Positions 17,220 to 24,649 of a DNA stretch of 43,944 nucleotides are shown here, one piece after another. The stretch comes from Desulfovibrio legallii (GTDB taxonomy: Bacteria; Desulfobacterota; Desulfovibrionia; Desulfovibrionales; Desulfovibrionaceae): positions 1-43,944 of the forward strand of contig NZ_FNBX01000022.1 in NCBI RefSeq assembly GCF_900102485.1, read 5' to 3'. The notes below the pieces were generated by a model, which ran no database searches, was not told the DNA's origin, and worked only from the letters and a program-made list of their open reading frames with translations. How positions within the stretch are numbered: position 1 is the stretch's first letter; the number at the start of each line of letters is the position of its first letter. Position numbers and translations under genes: made by a program.

Positions 17220-17368
17220 TGCATTGCAAGGGTGATTGCCCAGAGCGCCGCGGCCGTGGGAACGCGGCAAAGGCCGCCGCCATGCAGGCGTAAGCGGAAG
17301 CTATTTGGCTGGTAAGCGCCGGAACGCGCGTGTCGTAACTGTTGCGAAGGCATATTCTCGAAGGTAAT
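17220..17368 (-). repeat. Dispersed intergenic repeat, copy C
   Basis: Read on the minus strand this copy begins GATTACCTTCGAGAATATGC and contains GTTCCGGCGCTTACCAGC and CGCTTACGCCTGCATG, closely matching copies A and B. Its first hairpin is broken by substitutions (CCTTCGAGAA against TTCGCAACAG). It ends near the GCAATGC also seen in the other copies. Confidence 0.8.
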
Positions 17369-17421
17369 CGGCTGCAATCGGTGCGGGGGCCTGGGGCGGC
17401 GGCTGCAATCGGTGTGGGGGC
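17369..17421. repeat. 22-bp direct repeat pair
   Basis: CGGCTGCAATCGGTG followed by C or T and GGGGGC occurs at 17369-17390 and 17400-17421, differing at one base. It lies between repeat copy C and the argD terminator and has no evident function. Confidence 0.85.
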
Positions 17422-17462
17422 GCAGATGCGCGGCAGGATGCGCAGCCGCGGCGCGCGGACGC

Positions 17463-17502
17463 AAAAATCCCCGCAGCGGGCCGGGGCCGCGCGTGCGGGG
17501 AT
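17463..17502 (-). terminator. Rho-independent terminator of argD
   Basis: On the minus strand ATCCCCGCA (17502-17494) pairs perfectly with TGCGGGGAT (17475-17467), followed by a run of T to 17463. It lies about 35 bases after the argD stop. Confidence 0.9.
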
Positions 17503-17534
17503 AGTGCGCCGGAAAGCGGCGGGTCGGGCGGCCG

Positions 17535-18731
17535 TCAGCCGCGCAGGATGTCTTCCAGGGCGGCGGCGAAAATGTCCAGATCGGCCTCGGCGATGTTCAG
17601 GGGCGGCAGCAGGCGCAAGGTGACGCCGTGGCTCAGGTTGCAGATGATGCCCCGGCGCAGCAGCTCCTCCCACAGGCCCTGGGCGGGGGCGGTCAGCTCC
17701 ACGCCGATCATCAGGCCCAGGCCGCGCACATCGCGGATTTTGTCCGGCATGGCGGCCTGGAGTGCCCGGAGCTTGCCCATCAGGCGGCCGCCCAGGGCGG
17801 CCGCCCGATCCGCCAGATGGTCGCGCTGCATGATTTCCACCACCTTGGCCGCCACGGCCGAGGTCAGTGCGCCGCCGCCGAAGGTGGTGGCGTGGCTGCC
17901 GGGCCCGAAGCCTTTGGCCATTTCGTCCGTGGCCAGCATGGCCCCCATGGGCAGGCCGTTGGCCAGGGATTTGGCCACGCTGATGGCGTCCGGGGTGAGG
18001 CCGAAGTTCTGGAAGGCCCAGAATTTGCCCGTGCGGCACATGCCGGCTTGCACTTCATCGCAGAGAAAGAGGATGTCGTGCCGGCGGCAGAGGGCCTCCA
18101 CCCCGCGCAGATAGTCTCCGGGCAGGGGCACGACGCCGCCTTCGCCCTGAACCACTTCCACTAGCACGGCGGCGGTGGCGGGGGTAATGGCGGCCTCCAG
18201 GGCTTCCAGGTCGCCGGTGGGAACCTGCACAAAACCTTCGGGCAGGGGCGTGAAGCCCTCGCTAAGGTTTGCGCGCCCCGTGGCCGCCAGGGTGCCCAGG
18301 GTGCGGCCGTGGAAACAGCCGCCCAGCGAAATAATGGTGTAGGCGTCCCGTTTTTTGACCGTGCGCATGTAGCGACGGGCCAGCTTGATGCAGGCTTCGT
18401 TGGCCTCCGCCCCGGAGTTGCAGAAAAAGGCCTTGCCGTGGTGGCTGGTGGACAAAAGCCGACGGGCCAGCTCCAGCTGCTCCTCCTGATAAAAGAGGTT
18501 GCTCACATGCCAGAGCTTGTGGGCCTGCTGTTCCAGGGCGGCGCAGATCTCGTCGTTGCAGTGGCCAAGGGCCGTCACGGCGATGCCCGCCAGGAGGTCG
18601 ATGTATTCCTTGCCGTCCACATCCCAGAGTCGCGCGCCTTTGCCTCGGACCACAGCCAGGGGATAACGGCTGTACGAACGGCAGAGCAGGTGCTCTTCCT
18701 CGGCTTTGACGGCGGCAAAGGCTTGTGACAT
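17535..18731 (-). CDS. argD: Acetylornithine aminotransferase
   Basis: A 398-residue class III pyridoxal-phosphate aminotransferase of normal length. Diagnostic parts are GKEYIDLLAGIAVTALGHCN at the start, CNSGAEANEACIKLAR, GCFHGRTLGTLAATG, CDEVQAGMCRTGKFWAFQ and ISVAKSLANGLPMGAML, whose Lys should hold the cofactor. Length and motifs fit the acetylornithine branch of arginine synthesis; many such enzymes also act on succinyl-diaminopimelate for lysine. GAAGGAGC before ATG 18731 is a good ribosome site. It follows dut by 86 bases on the same strand and ends at a strong hairpin. No other arginine gene is adjacent. Confidence 0.93.
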   Translation of the reverse strand: MSQAFAAVKAEEEHLLCRSYSRYPLAVVRGKGARLWDVDGKEYIDLLAGIAVTALGHCNDEICAALEQQAHKLWHVSNLFYQEEQLELARRLLSTSHHGKAFFCNSGAEANEACIKLARRYMRTVKKRDAYTIISLGGCFHGRTLGTLAATGRANLSEGFTPLPEGFVQVPTGDLEALEAAITPATAAVLVEVVQGEGGVVPLPGDYLRGVEALCRRHDILFLCDEVQAGMCRTGKFWAFQNFGLTPDAISVAKSLANGLPMGAMLATDEMAKGFGPGSHATTFGGGALTSAVAAKVVEIMQRDHLADRAAALGGRLMGKLRALQAAMPDKIRDVRGLGLMIGVELTAPAQGLWEELLRRGIICNLSHGVTLRLLPPLNIAEADLDIFAAALEDILRG

Positions 18732-18817
18732 GGCTGTGCTCCTTCTGTAAGGATAGCAATGAGTTGATGAAAAACCGTCGCCACGGCACGCGCGGCGCGG
18801 CGCAGAGTGGGGCCGGA

Positions 18818-19333
18818 TCAGCGGCCTGTGTGCCCGAAGCCGCCCGCGCCCCGGGCCGTGGGGGCCAGGGACGGGACTTCGCGCCAGCAGGGGCGCGCCA
18901 CGGGCTGAAAAATGAGTTGGGCCACGCGGTCGCCGCGTCGGACGCGCAGCGGCTTTTCTGACGTGTTCAGGAGGTAGACCAGGATTTCCCCGGTATAGTC
19001 CGGGTCGATGACGCCCACGCCCTGGGCCACGGTGAGGCCGTCGCGCGCGCCGAGGCCGCTGCGGGAATAGATAAAGCCCGCCACGTTGGCGTCGCGCGGC
19101 TGCACGCTCAGGCCCGTGGGCGTCAGAAGGCGCGCGCCGGGCTGCACCACGGCCTCGTCCGCCTCCAGGCAGGCGCGCAGGTCCAGGCCCACGGCCTGGG
19201 CCGTGGCCGGCGCAAGGCAGGTTGCGGGTGCGGGAACGTACATTTCCCGCGCGGCGGGGCGCACAAAGGCCACGTCCACCTCAAAGGCGGCTGTGGGGAC
19301 AAGGGGCTCAGGGGCGGGGTGGGGCGTATGCAT
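18818..19333 (-). CDS. dut: Deoxyuridine 5'-triphosphate nucleotidohydrolase
   Basis: From ATG 19333 the protein has 171 residues. All five dUTPase motifs are present in order: AVGLDLRA, YSRSGLGARDG, GVGVIDPDYTGEI, RGDRVAQLIF and ARGAGGFGHTGR near the C-terminus. The last usually reads GFGSTG; here His replaces Ser. The enzyme cleaves dUTP to dUMP and pyrophosphate, keeping uracil out of DNA and feeding dTMP synthesis. The frame stays open farther upstream, but that part crosses the terminator hairpin of the preceding helicase gene, so the later ATG is the better start even though its ribosome site is weak. Trimeric, cytosolic. Confidence 0.94.
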   Translation of the reverse strand: MHTPHPAPEPLVPTAAFEVDVAFVRPAAREMYVPAPATCLAPATAQAVGLDLRACLEADEAVVQPGARLLTPTGLSVQPRDANVAGFIYSRSGLGARDGLTVAQGVGVIDPDYTGEILVYLLNTSEKPLRVRRGDRVAQLIFQPVARPCWREVPSLAPTARGAGGFGHTGR

Positions 19334-19412
19334 GCCCGTGTAGTAGCGCAGGATGCTTCCGGGGGCAAGCGGGGAGTGCCCCTCTTGGGGCACACGCGGC
19401 CTCACGGGCTGC

Positions 19413-19452
19413 AAAAAGCCCGCAGCCGGGGCTGTGGTTCCCGGCTGCGGGC
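19413..19452 (-). terminator. Rho-independent terminator of the SNF2 helicase gene
   Basis: A perfect 13-base stem (GCCCGCAGCCGGG / CCCGGCTGCGGGC, 19418-19430 with 19440-19452) is followed on the minus strand by five T. It lies 24 bases after the helicase stop and upstream of dut. Confidence 0.93.
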
Positions 19453-19475
19453 GCATAAGGTCAGGGAGAAGGCCC

Positions 19476-22400
19476 CTAAACCTCGAAGAGCATTTCCAGA
19501 TCCTCGCGGGTCAGGGATTTCCAGGCGTCCTGGCCGGGGATGATGGCCTCGGCCACGCCGCGTTTGGCCTCCTGCAGCTTGAGGATTTTTTCCTCCACCG
19601 TGTTCTGGCAGATGAGCTTGTAAGAGAAGACCTGCCGGGTCTGGCCGATGCGGTGGGTGCGGTCCGTGGCCTGGCTTTCCACCGCCGGGTTCCACCAGGG
19701 GTCGTAGTGGATGACGTAGTCTGCCGAGGTGAGGTTGAGGCCCGTGCCGCCCGCCTTGAGCGAGATGAGGAAGATGGGAATATCCGGGCTGTTGTTGAAG
19801 CGGTCCACCTGGTCGAAGCGGTCCTTGCTGGCCCCGTCCAGATAGCAGAAGGGCACCTGAGAGAACTCCAGCCACTGCCGGATGATGTGCAGCATCTGCA
19901 CAAACTGCGAGAAGACCAGCACTTTGTGCCCGCCCTCCACGATCTCCATGATCATATCCTTGAAGGCGTCGAACTTGCCCGAAGGCAGGTTGTTGGAGAA
20001 GCCGGGCAGGTCCAGCTTGAGCAGGCGCGGGTGGCAGCAGATCTGGCGCAGCTTGAGCAGGGCGTCCAGAATGGACATCTGGCTTTTGGCCAGGCCTTTT
20101 TCGTCCACATCGGCCAGCACCTGGGCGCGCAGCTTGCGGGCCAGGGCGGCATACAGCTCGGCCTGGGCGTCCTCCAGGGCGCAGCAGGTGACGCTTTCCA
20201 CCTTGGGCGGCAGATCTTTGGCCACCTCGGCCTTGGTACGGCGCAGGATGAAAGGCCGCACGCGGGTGCGCAGATAGTCCAGGGTTTCGGCGTCGCCATC
20301 CTTGATGGGCTTGACGATGCCGCGCTGGAAGGCGTGCTGCGAGCCGAGAAAGCCGGGCATAAGAAACTCAAACAGGGACCAGAGCTCAAAGAGGTTGTTC
20401 TCAATGGGCGTGCCCGAAAGGCAGAGGCGCATGCGGGCGTTGATGCGGCGCACGGCGCGGGCCGTGATGGTATTGGGGTTTTTGATGTTCTGGGCTTCGT
20501 CCAGGATGACGGTGTTGAACTCGTATTTTTCCATCTCCTCCAGGTCGCGCCGCAGCAGGGCGTAGGTGGTGATGATCAGGTCCGAGCCCGCGATATGCTT
20601 GAACATACCTTCGCGCCTGGTGCCGTAGATGGTCAGGCGCTTGAGCTCAGGCACGAATTTTTGCGCCTCGCGCTCCCAGTTGGGCAGGACGGAGGTTGGC
20701 ACCACAATGAGGTTGGGGCCCTCGTAGCGGCGTTCCACCATATACTGGATGAAGGCCAGGGTCTGCACGGTTTTGCCCAGGCCCATTTCGTCGGCCAGAA
20801 TGCCGCCGAAGCCGTATTCCGACAGAAAGTTGAGGTAGGAGAGACCCTGCGCCTGATAGGCGCGCAGGCTGGCGTTGAGCCCCTTGGGCGGGGCAATGGG
20901 CCGCACCTCGCGGAAAGAGCGGATCTTCTCGCGCAGGTTGTTCCAGAAGGAATCTGTGGCCGCGCCGGGCAGGTCTTCCAGCAGGCTGTCCAGCACCGGG
21001 GCCTCGAACTGTTTGAACTTCTGCTGCGGCGGTTTGCTGGGGTCCAGGCCCAGGGCAGTGAGCTTGTGGGCCAGCTTTTCCAGCCAGGCTTCCGGCAGGC
21101 TGGTGTAGGAGCCGTCCTTGAGCTGCACATAGCGTTTGCCGCGCGCCCAGGCCTTCCAGATTTTTTCCAGGGGCAGGGACTGGCCCTCGTAATCCACAGT
21201 AATGTCCAGGGAGAACCACTTTTCCTTCTCGTTGCTGGTGACCTGGGCCGTGATGTTGGACATGGCCGTGCGCACCTTGTAGCGGGAGAGGGCTTTTTCG
21301 CCGTAGACGCGGTAGTTTTCCACCAGTTTGGGGTAGGAATCCAGCAGGAAGGCGATGGCCTCTTCCGGCTCCAGAAACCAGAGCTTGTTGGAGCGGGCCT
21401 GAAAGCCCATGCCCGTAAGCTCGGTCATGAGCTGCGCTTCCTCCTCCTGATGGCGGCGCACCAGGTAGGTCTGCCCCCCGTAGCCGTAGCTGCCGGTCTG
21501 GAAGTCGGGGTTGGGCCCGTTGAGGGTGAATTCGCCGTGGCGGGTTTCGTAAACGTTGTCGATTTCCAGGGTCAGCAGGCTGCCTTCTTCGTCCAGGAAG
21601 AGCTTGGGGTTGTAGGTGGCGGGCTGGAAGACCGGCTCCATGAGCTTGAGGAACTGCTGCGGCTCGTAGAGCTCCGAGGCGGGCAGGCGGGTCCAGACCC
21701 GGTCCAGAAATTCCGAAATCTCTTCGTGGGGCACCACGGGGCGTTCATAGATGAGGTTGCGCACCAGGGAGGGGTAGAGGCCCGTCTGCACCGGGTAGAA
21801 ATTGTGCTGATAACAGACCCAAAGGGGCATCTGTCCGTGGAAGGTGATGGGCGCGTCTTCAGGGGCGGTGCTTTCAGGCTGGCTGCCCCCGCGCTCGTTG
21901 CCGGTGGCGCGTCCCGCCCGGATGGGCAGGGGGGGGCGGCCCTCCCGCTTGAGCAGCACGTCAAAGTGGAAGCCCGTGTCGTCCAGGATGGGCTTGAGCT
22001 TGAGGGAGAAGGGCGTGCTCTCAATGCGGCAGGGCATGTCCGTATCTTTCCACAGCAGGTAGTATTCTTTGCGCACGGACCAGAAAAACCAGGAGGTGAG
22101 CCCCTGGGGGATCTCCACCCGATGGCCGTAATAATCGAGGTGCTGGCCGATCTGTCGGGCCACATGGGGCAATTGGGGCGAAAATTCGCACCATTCGGGG
22201 TTCTGGATGATCTGCTCCAGCGTTATTTCGTTGTGCACGCTGGAGAGGCCGGATTTGTTCTGCCGCCCGCGGAAGAAGGAGACCAGCAGCCGCCCCTGTT
22301 CCGGTTCAAAGCGAAAAATGAGATAGTGGCGGCCGGGCTCCGGCTCCATATCAGTGGAGAAAAAGTTGCGGAAGCTCTGCTTCCAATCCGTGCTGGGGGG

Positions 22401-22745
22401 CGGGGTATCCTCCGGGTCGCCCTGTTCCTTGCGCAGCTCTTCCATCAGGCGCAGGGCCAGGGCCGCCACATGACGGCAGATGCCCGTAAAGGCGTCGGAG
22501 CAGTTGCACTGGTGCCGCGTGCTGCGGTCGGTGATGGTGAAGCTCAGGCTCGGCGTGTAGACCTGCAGGTCGCCCCCCTGGATGACGCCCTGTACGTCCC
22601 AGGTTTCGCCTTCCTGGATATTTATTTTTTGCACCTCTCCCTCGGAGAGGATATAGTAGGCTGCGTCGCGGATGTACTCCGGCACGCTGTCGTGCAGAAA
22701 GGTCTGGCACATTTCGCGAACGACGCTCTGTTCTGATCGGCTCAT
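19476..22745 (-). CDS. SNF2-family DEAD-like helicase with N-terminal SWIM zinc finger
   Basis: A 1089-residue protein. The SWIM zinc motif is at residues 80-92 (CNCSDAFTGICRH). A long middle region of beta-rich sequence follows, then a Swi2/Snf2 ATPase from about 625: GGILADEMGLGKTVQTLAF (Walker A), IVVPTSVLPNWEREAQKF, VILDEAQNIKNP (DEAQ box), LCLSGTPIENNLFELWSL, and the C-terminal helicase lobe with VFSQFVQML and QATDRTHRIGQTRQVF. Such proteins are ATP-driven DNA or RNA polymerase remodelers; in bacteria the closest studied relative in function is RapA, but the SWIM arrangement is a separate branch and its target is unknown. TGAGGAACGC precedes ATG 22745. It diverges from the solute-binding protein gene. 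Confidence 0.93.
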   Translation of the reverse strand: MSRSEQSVVREMCQTFLHDSVPEYIRDAAYYILSEGEVQKINIQEGETWDVQGVIQGGDLQVYTPSLSFTITDRSTRHQCNCSDAFTGICRHVAALALRLMEELRKEQGDPEDTPPPSTDWKQSFRNFFSTDMEPEPGRHYLIFRFEPEQGRLLVSFFRGRQNKSGLSSVHNEITLEQIIQNPEWCEFSPQLPHVARQIGQHLDYYGHRVEIPQGLTSWFFWSVRKEYYLLWKDTDMPCRIESTPFSLKLKPILDDTGFHFDVLLKREGRPPLPIRAGRATGNERGGSQPESTAPEDAPITFHGQMPLWVCYQHNFYPVQTGLYPSLVRNLIYERPVVPHEEISEFLDRVWTRLPASELYEPQQFLKLMEPVFQPATYNPKLFLDEEGSLLTLEIDNVYETRHGEFTLNGPNPDFQTGSYGYGGQTYLVRRHQEEEAQLMTELTGMGFQARSNKLWFLEPEEAIAFLLDSYPKLVENYRVYGEKALSRYKVRTAMSNITAQVTSNEKEKWFSLDITVDYEGQSLPLEKIWKAWARGKRYVQLKDGSYTSLPEAWLEKLAHKLTALGLDPSKPPQQKFKQFEAPVLDSLLEDLPGAATDSFWNNLREKIRSFREVRPIAPPKGLNASLRAYQAQGLSYLNFLSEYGFGGILADEMGLGKTVQTLAFIQYMVERRYEGPNLIVVPTSVLPNWEREAQKFVPELKRLTIYGTRREGMFKHIAGSDLIITTYALLRRDLEEMEKYEFNTVILDEAQNIKNPNTITARAVRRINARMRLCLSGTPIENNLFELWSLFEFLMPGFLGSQHAFQRGIVKPIKDGDAETLDYLRTRVRPFILRRTKAEVAKDLPPKVESVTCCALEDAQAELYAALARKLRAQVLADVDEKGLAKSQMSILDALLKLRQICCHPRLLKLDLPGFSNNLPSGKFDAFKDMIMEIVEGGHKVLVFSQFVQMLHIIRQWLEFSQVPFCYLDGASKDRFDQVDRFNNSPDIPIFLISLKAGGTGLNLTSADYVIHYDPWWNPAVESQATDRTHRIGQTRQVFSYKLICQNTVEEKILKLQEAKRGVAEAIIPGQDAWKSLTREDLEMLFEV

Positions 22746-22862
22746 GCGTTCCTCAAAGAACCCCTGAATCTGCGCCCGTACGGACGACTGCGGGGCGATG
22801 TTATGACGTTTGCGACAAATAGCACAGGTGGGGGGGCAAAAGCAATATGAAGTGTCTGGCAG

Positions 22863-24542
22863 ATGGAAAAAATATTTTTTGAGCGCTCAATCAATCGGCG
22901 GGTTCTGCTGGCGGCGGCTGTGCTGGTTCTGCTCTGCACGGCGGCATTGTGCCCGGCGGCGGCTTCCTCCACGGGGCAGGGCGGCAAGGGCGAGGCTGCG
23001 GCCGCCTTTGGCGCGCCCGTGGACGGCGGGCGCATCCTTTTCGGCTCCATAGGTGAGGCCTCCAACCTCATCCCTTACCTTACGGCGGACGCGGCCTCGC
23101 ACGAGATTGCGGACCTGCTCTATGTGGCGCCCCTGCGCTACGATAAAAACCTGCGGCCAGAGCCCTGGGCCGCAGAGAGCTGGAGCCTGGAGGACGGCGG
23201 CAAGCGCCTGCGCTTTACCCTGCGCAAGGGCATCCTCTGGGAGGACGGGGAGGAGCTGACCACGGCAGACGTGGCCTTTACCTGCAAGCTGGCCGCGGAC
23301 CCGGCCACGGGCAGCCCCTATGCCGAGGACTTCCTGCGCATCAAGGAGCTGCGCGTTATCGACCGCTATACCTTTGAGGCGGTGTATGACCAGTTCTTTG
23401 CCCGGGCCGTGGCCACCTGGATGAACCCCATCCTGCCCAAGCACATTCTGGAGGGGCAGAACATCCGCAGTACGGATTTCGCCCGCAAGCCCATAGGCGC
23501 TGGGCCTTACCGGCTCACGTCGTGGGAGTCGGGCAGCCGCATGGTGCTTACGGCTTCGCCCACCTACTTTATGGGGCGGCCGCATATCAACAAGGTGGTC
23601 TACCGCATCATCCCCGATACCGCCACCATGTTTATGGAAACGCGGGCCGGACGGCTGGACGTTATGGATCTCTCGCCCCTGCAGTACCTGCGGCAGACCT
23701 CCGGCCCCGTATGGGAGCGGGAATTCCGCAAGTACCGCTATCTGGCCTCCATGTACGTCTTTCTGGGCTTTAACCTGGAGCATCCTTTTTTTAAGGATGT
23801 GCGGGTGCGCCGGGCCATCTCCCTGGCGCTGGACAGGGACGCCCTGGTCAAGGGCGTGCTGCTGGGCCAGGGCATCCCCGCTTTCGGTCCTTTCAAACCC
23901 GGCTCCTGGGCCAACCACCCCACGCTCCAGCCCGTGCGCCAGAACCTGGCCGCGGCCCGCGCTCTGCTGGCTCAGGCCGGCTTTGCCGACCGCAACCACG
24001 ACGGCATTCTGGAGCGGGACGGCAAGCCGCTGGCCTTCACCATCCTCACCAACCAGGGCAACGAGCAGCGCATCCTTACGGCCACGGTCATCCAGTCGCA
24101 GCTGCGGGCCGTGGGCGTGGAGGTGCATATCCGCACGGTGGAGTGGGCCGCCTTTATCCGCGAATTTGTCAACAAGGGCCGCTTCGACGCCGTGCTTCTG
24201 GGCTGGACCATCCCGCAGGATCCGGACATCTATCAGGTCTGGCATTCTTCCCAGGCGGTGGAGGGGGGGCTCAACTTCACCCACTACCGCAATCCGGAGG
24301 TGGACAAACTGCTGGAAGAGGCGCGCTCACTGCCGGATCAGGGCCGGCGCGCCCGGCTTTACTGGCGCATCCAGGAGATTCTGGACCGGGAGCAGCCCTA
24401 TTGCTTCCTTTTTGTGCCCTACGCCCTGCCTGTGGTGCAGCGCCGCTTTCAGGGCATAGAACCGGCCTTGGCCGGCATTATGTATAATTTTGAACAATGG
24501 TGGGTGCCCAAGGAGCTGCAGCGCAGCGCCCTGGAGCCCTGA
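22863..24542 (+). CDS. ABC transporter substrate-binding protein, peptide/nickel type
   Basis: A 559-residue periplasmic solute-binding protein of family 5 (SBP_bac_5). The N-terminus has a basic start, a hydrophobic core VLLAAAVLVLLCTAALCPAA and a small-residue cleavage region, so it should be exported. Family features include FGSIGEASNLIPYLTADAAS, WAAESWSLEDGGKRLRFTLR, FKDVRVRRAISLALDRDALV and the late GRFDAVLLGWTIPQDPDIYQ. It would deliver oligopeptides or a similar ligand to a membrane permease. No permease or ATPase gene is next to it, so it is an orphan here. A lipoprotein Cys is not positioned convincingly. The ribosome site is poor. Confidence 0.9.
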   Translation: MEKIFFERSINRRVLLAAAVLVLLCTAALCPAAASSTGQGGKGEAAAAFGAPVDGGRILFGSIGEASNLIPYLTADAASHEIADLLYVAPLRYDKNLRPEPWAAESWSLEDGGKRLRFTLRKGILWEDGEELTTADVAFTCKLAADPATGSPYAEDFLRIKELRVIDRYTFEAVYDQFFARAVATWMNPILPKHILEGQNIRSTDFARKPIGAGPYRLTSWESGSRMVLTASPTYFMGRPHINKVVYRIIPDTATMFMETRAGRLDVMDLSPLQYLRQTSGPVWEREFRKYRYLASMYVFLGFNLEHPFFKDVRVRRAISLALDRDALVKGVLLGQGIPAFGPFKPGSWANHPTLQPVRQNLAAARALLAQAGFADRNHDGILERDGKPLAFTILTNQGNEQRILTATVIQSQLRAVGVEVHIRTVEWAAFIREFVNKGRFDAVLLGWTIPQDPDIYQVWHSSQAVEGGLNFTHYRNPEVDKLLEEARSLPDQGRRARLYWRIQEILDREQPYCFLFVPYALPVVQRRFQGIEPALAGIMYNFEQWWVPKELQRSALEP

Positions 24543-24649
24543 GAACGCCCGCGCGCGGCCTTGGCGCATTGACAAGGCCGCGCCAGTCGGAACATAGTTT
24601 ACACAAGGCCGCCTTTGCGCGGCATTTTTGTCCGCAGCGGGGCGCACGC

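Larger units (their letters stand above)
17011..17534. other. Intergenic region upstream of the Anbu operon, downstream of argD
   Basis: About 520 bases without a supported gene. It holds a GC-rich stretch next to the ATP-grasp start, an AT-rich island (about 17135-17225), repeat copy C (17220-17368), a 22-base direct repeat (17369-17421) and the argD terminator. The open frames in it match none of the neighbours in style. Confidence 0.7.

Noticed and set aside
19353..22736. Very long plus-strand open frame opposite the SNF2 helicase
   Set aside because: Antisense shadow with Gly/Val/His/Gln-rich composition; the minus-strand helicase is unmistakable.
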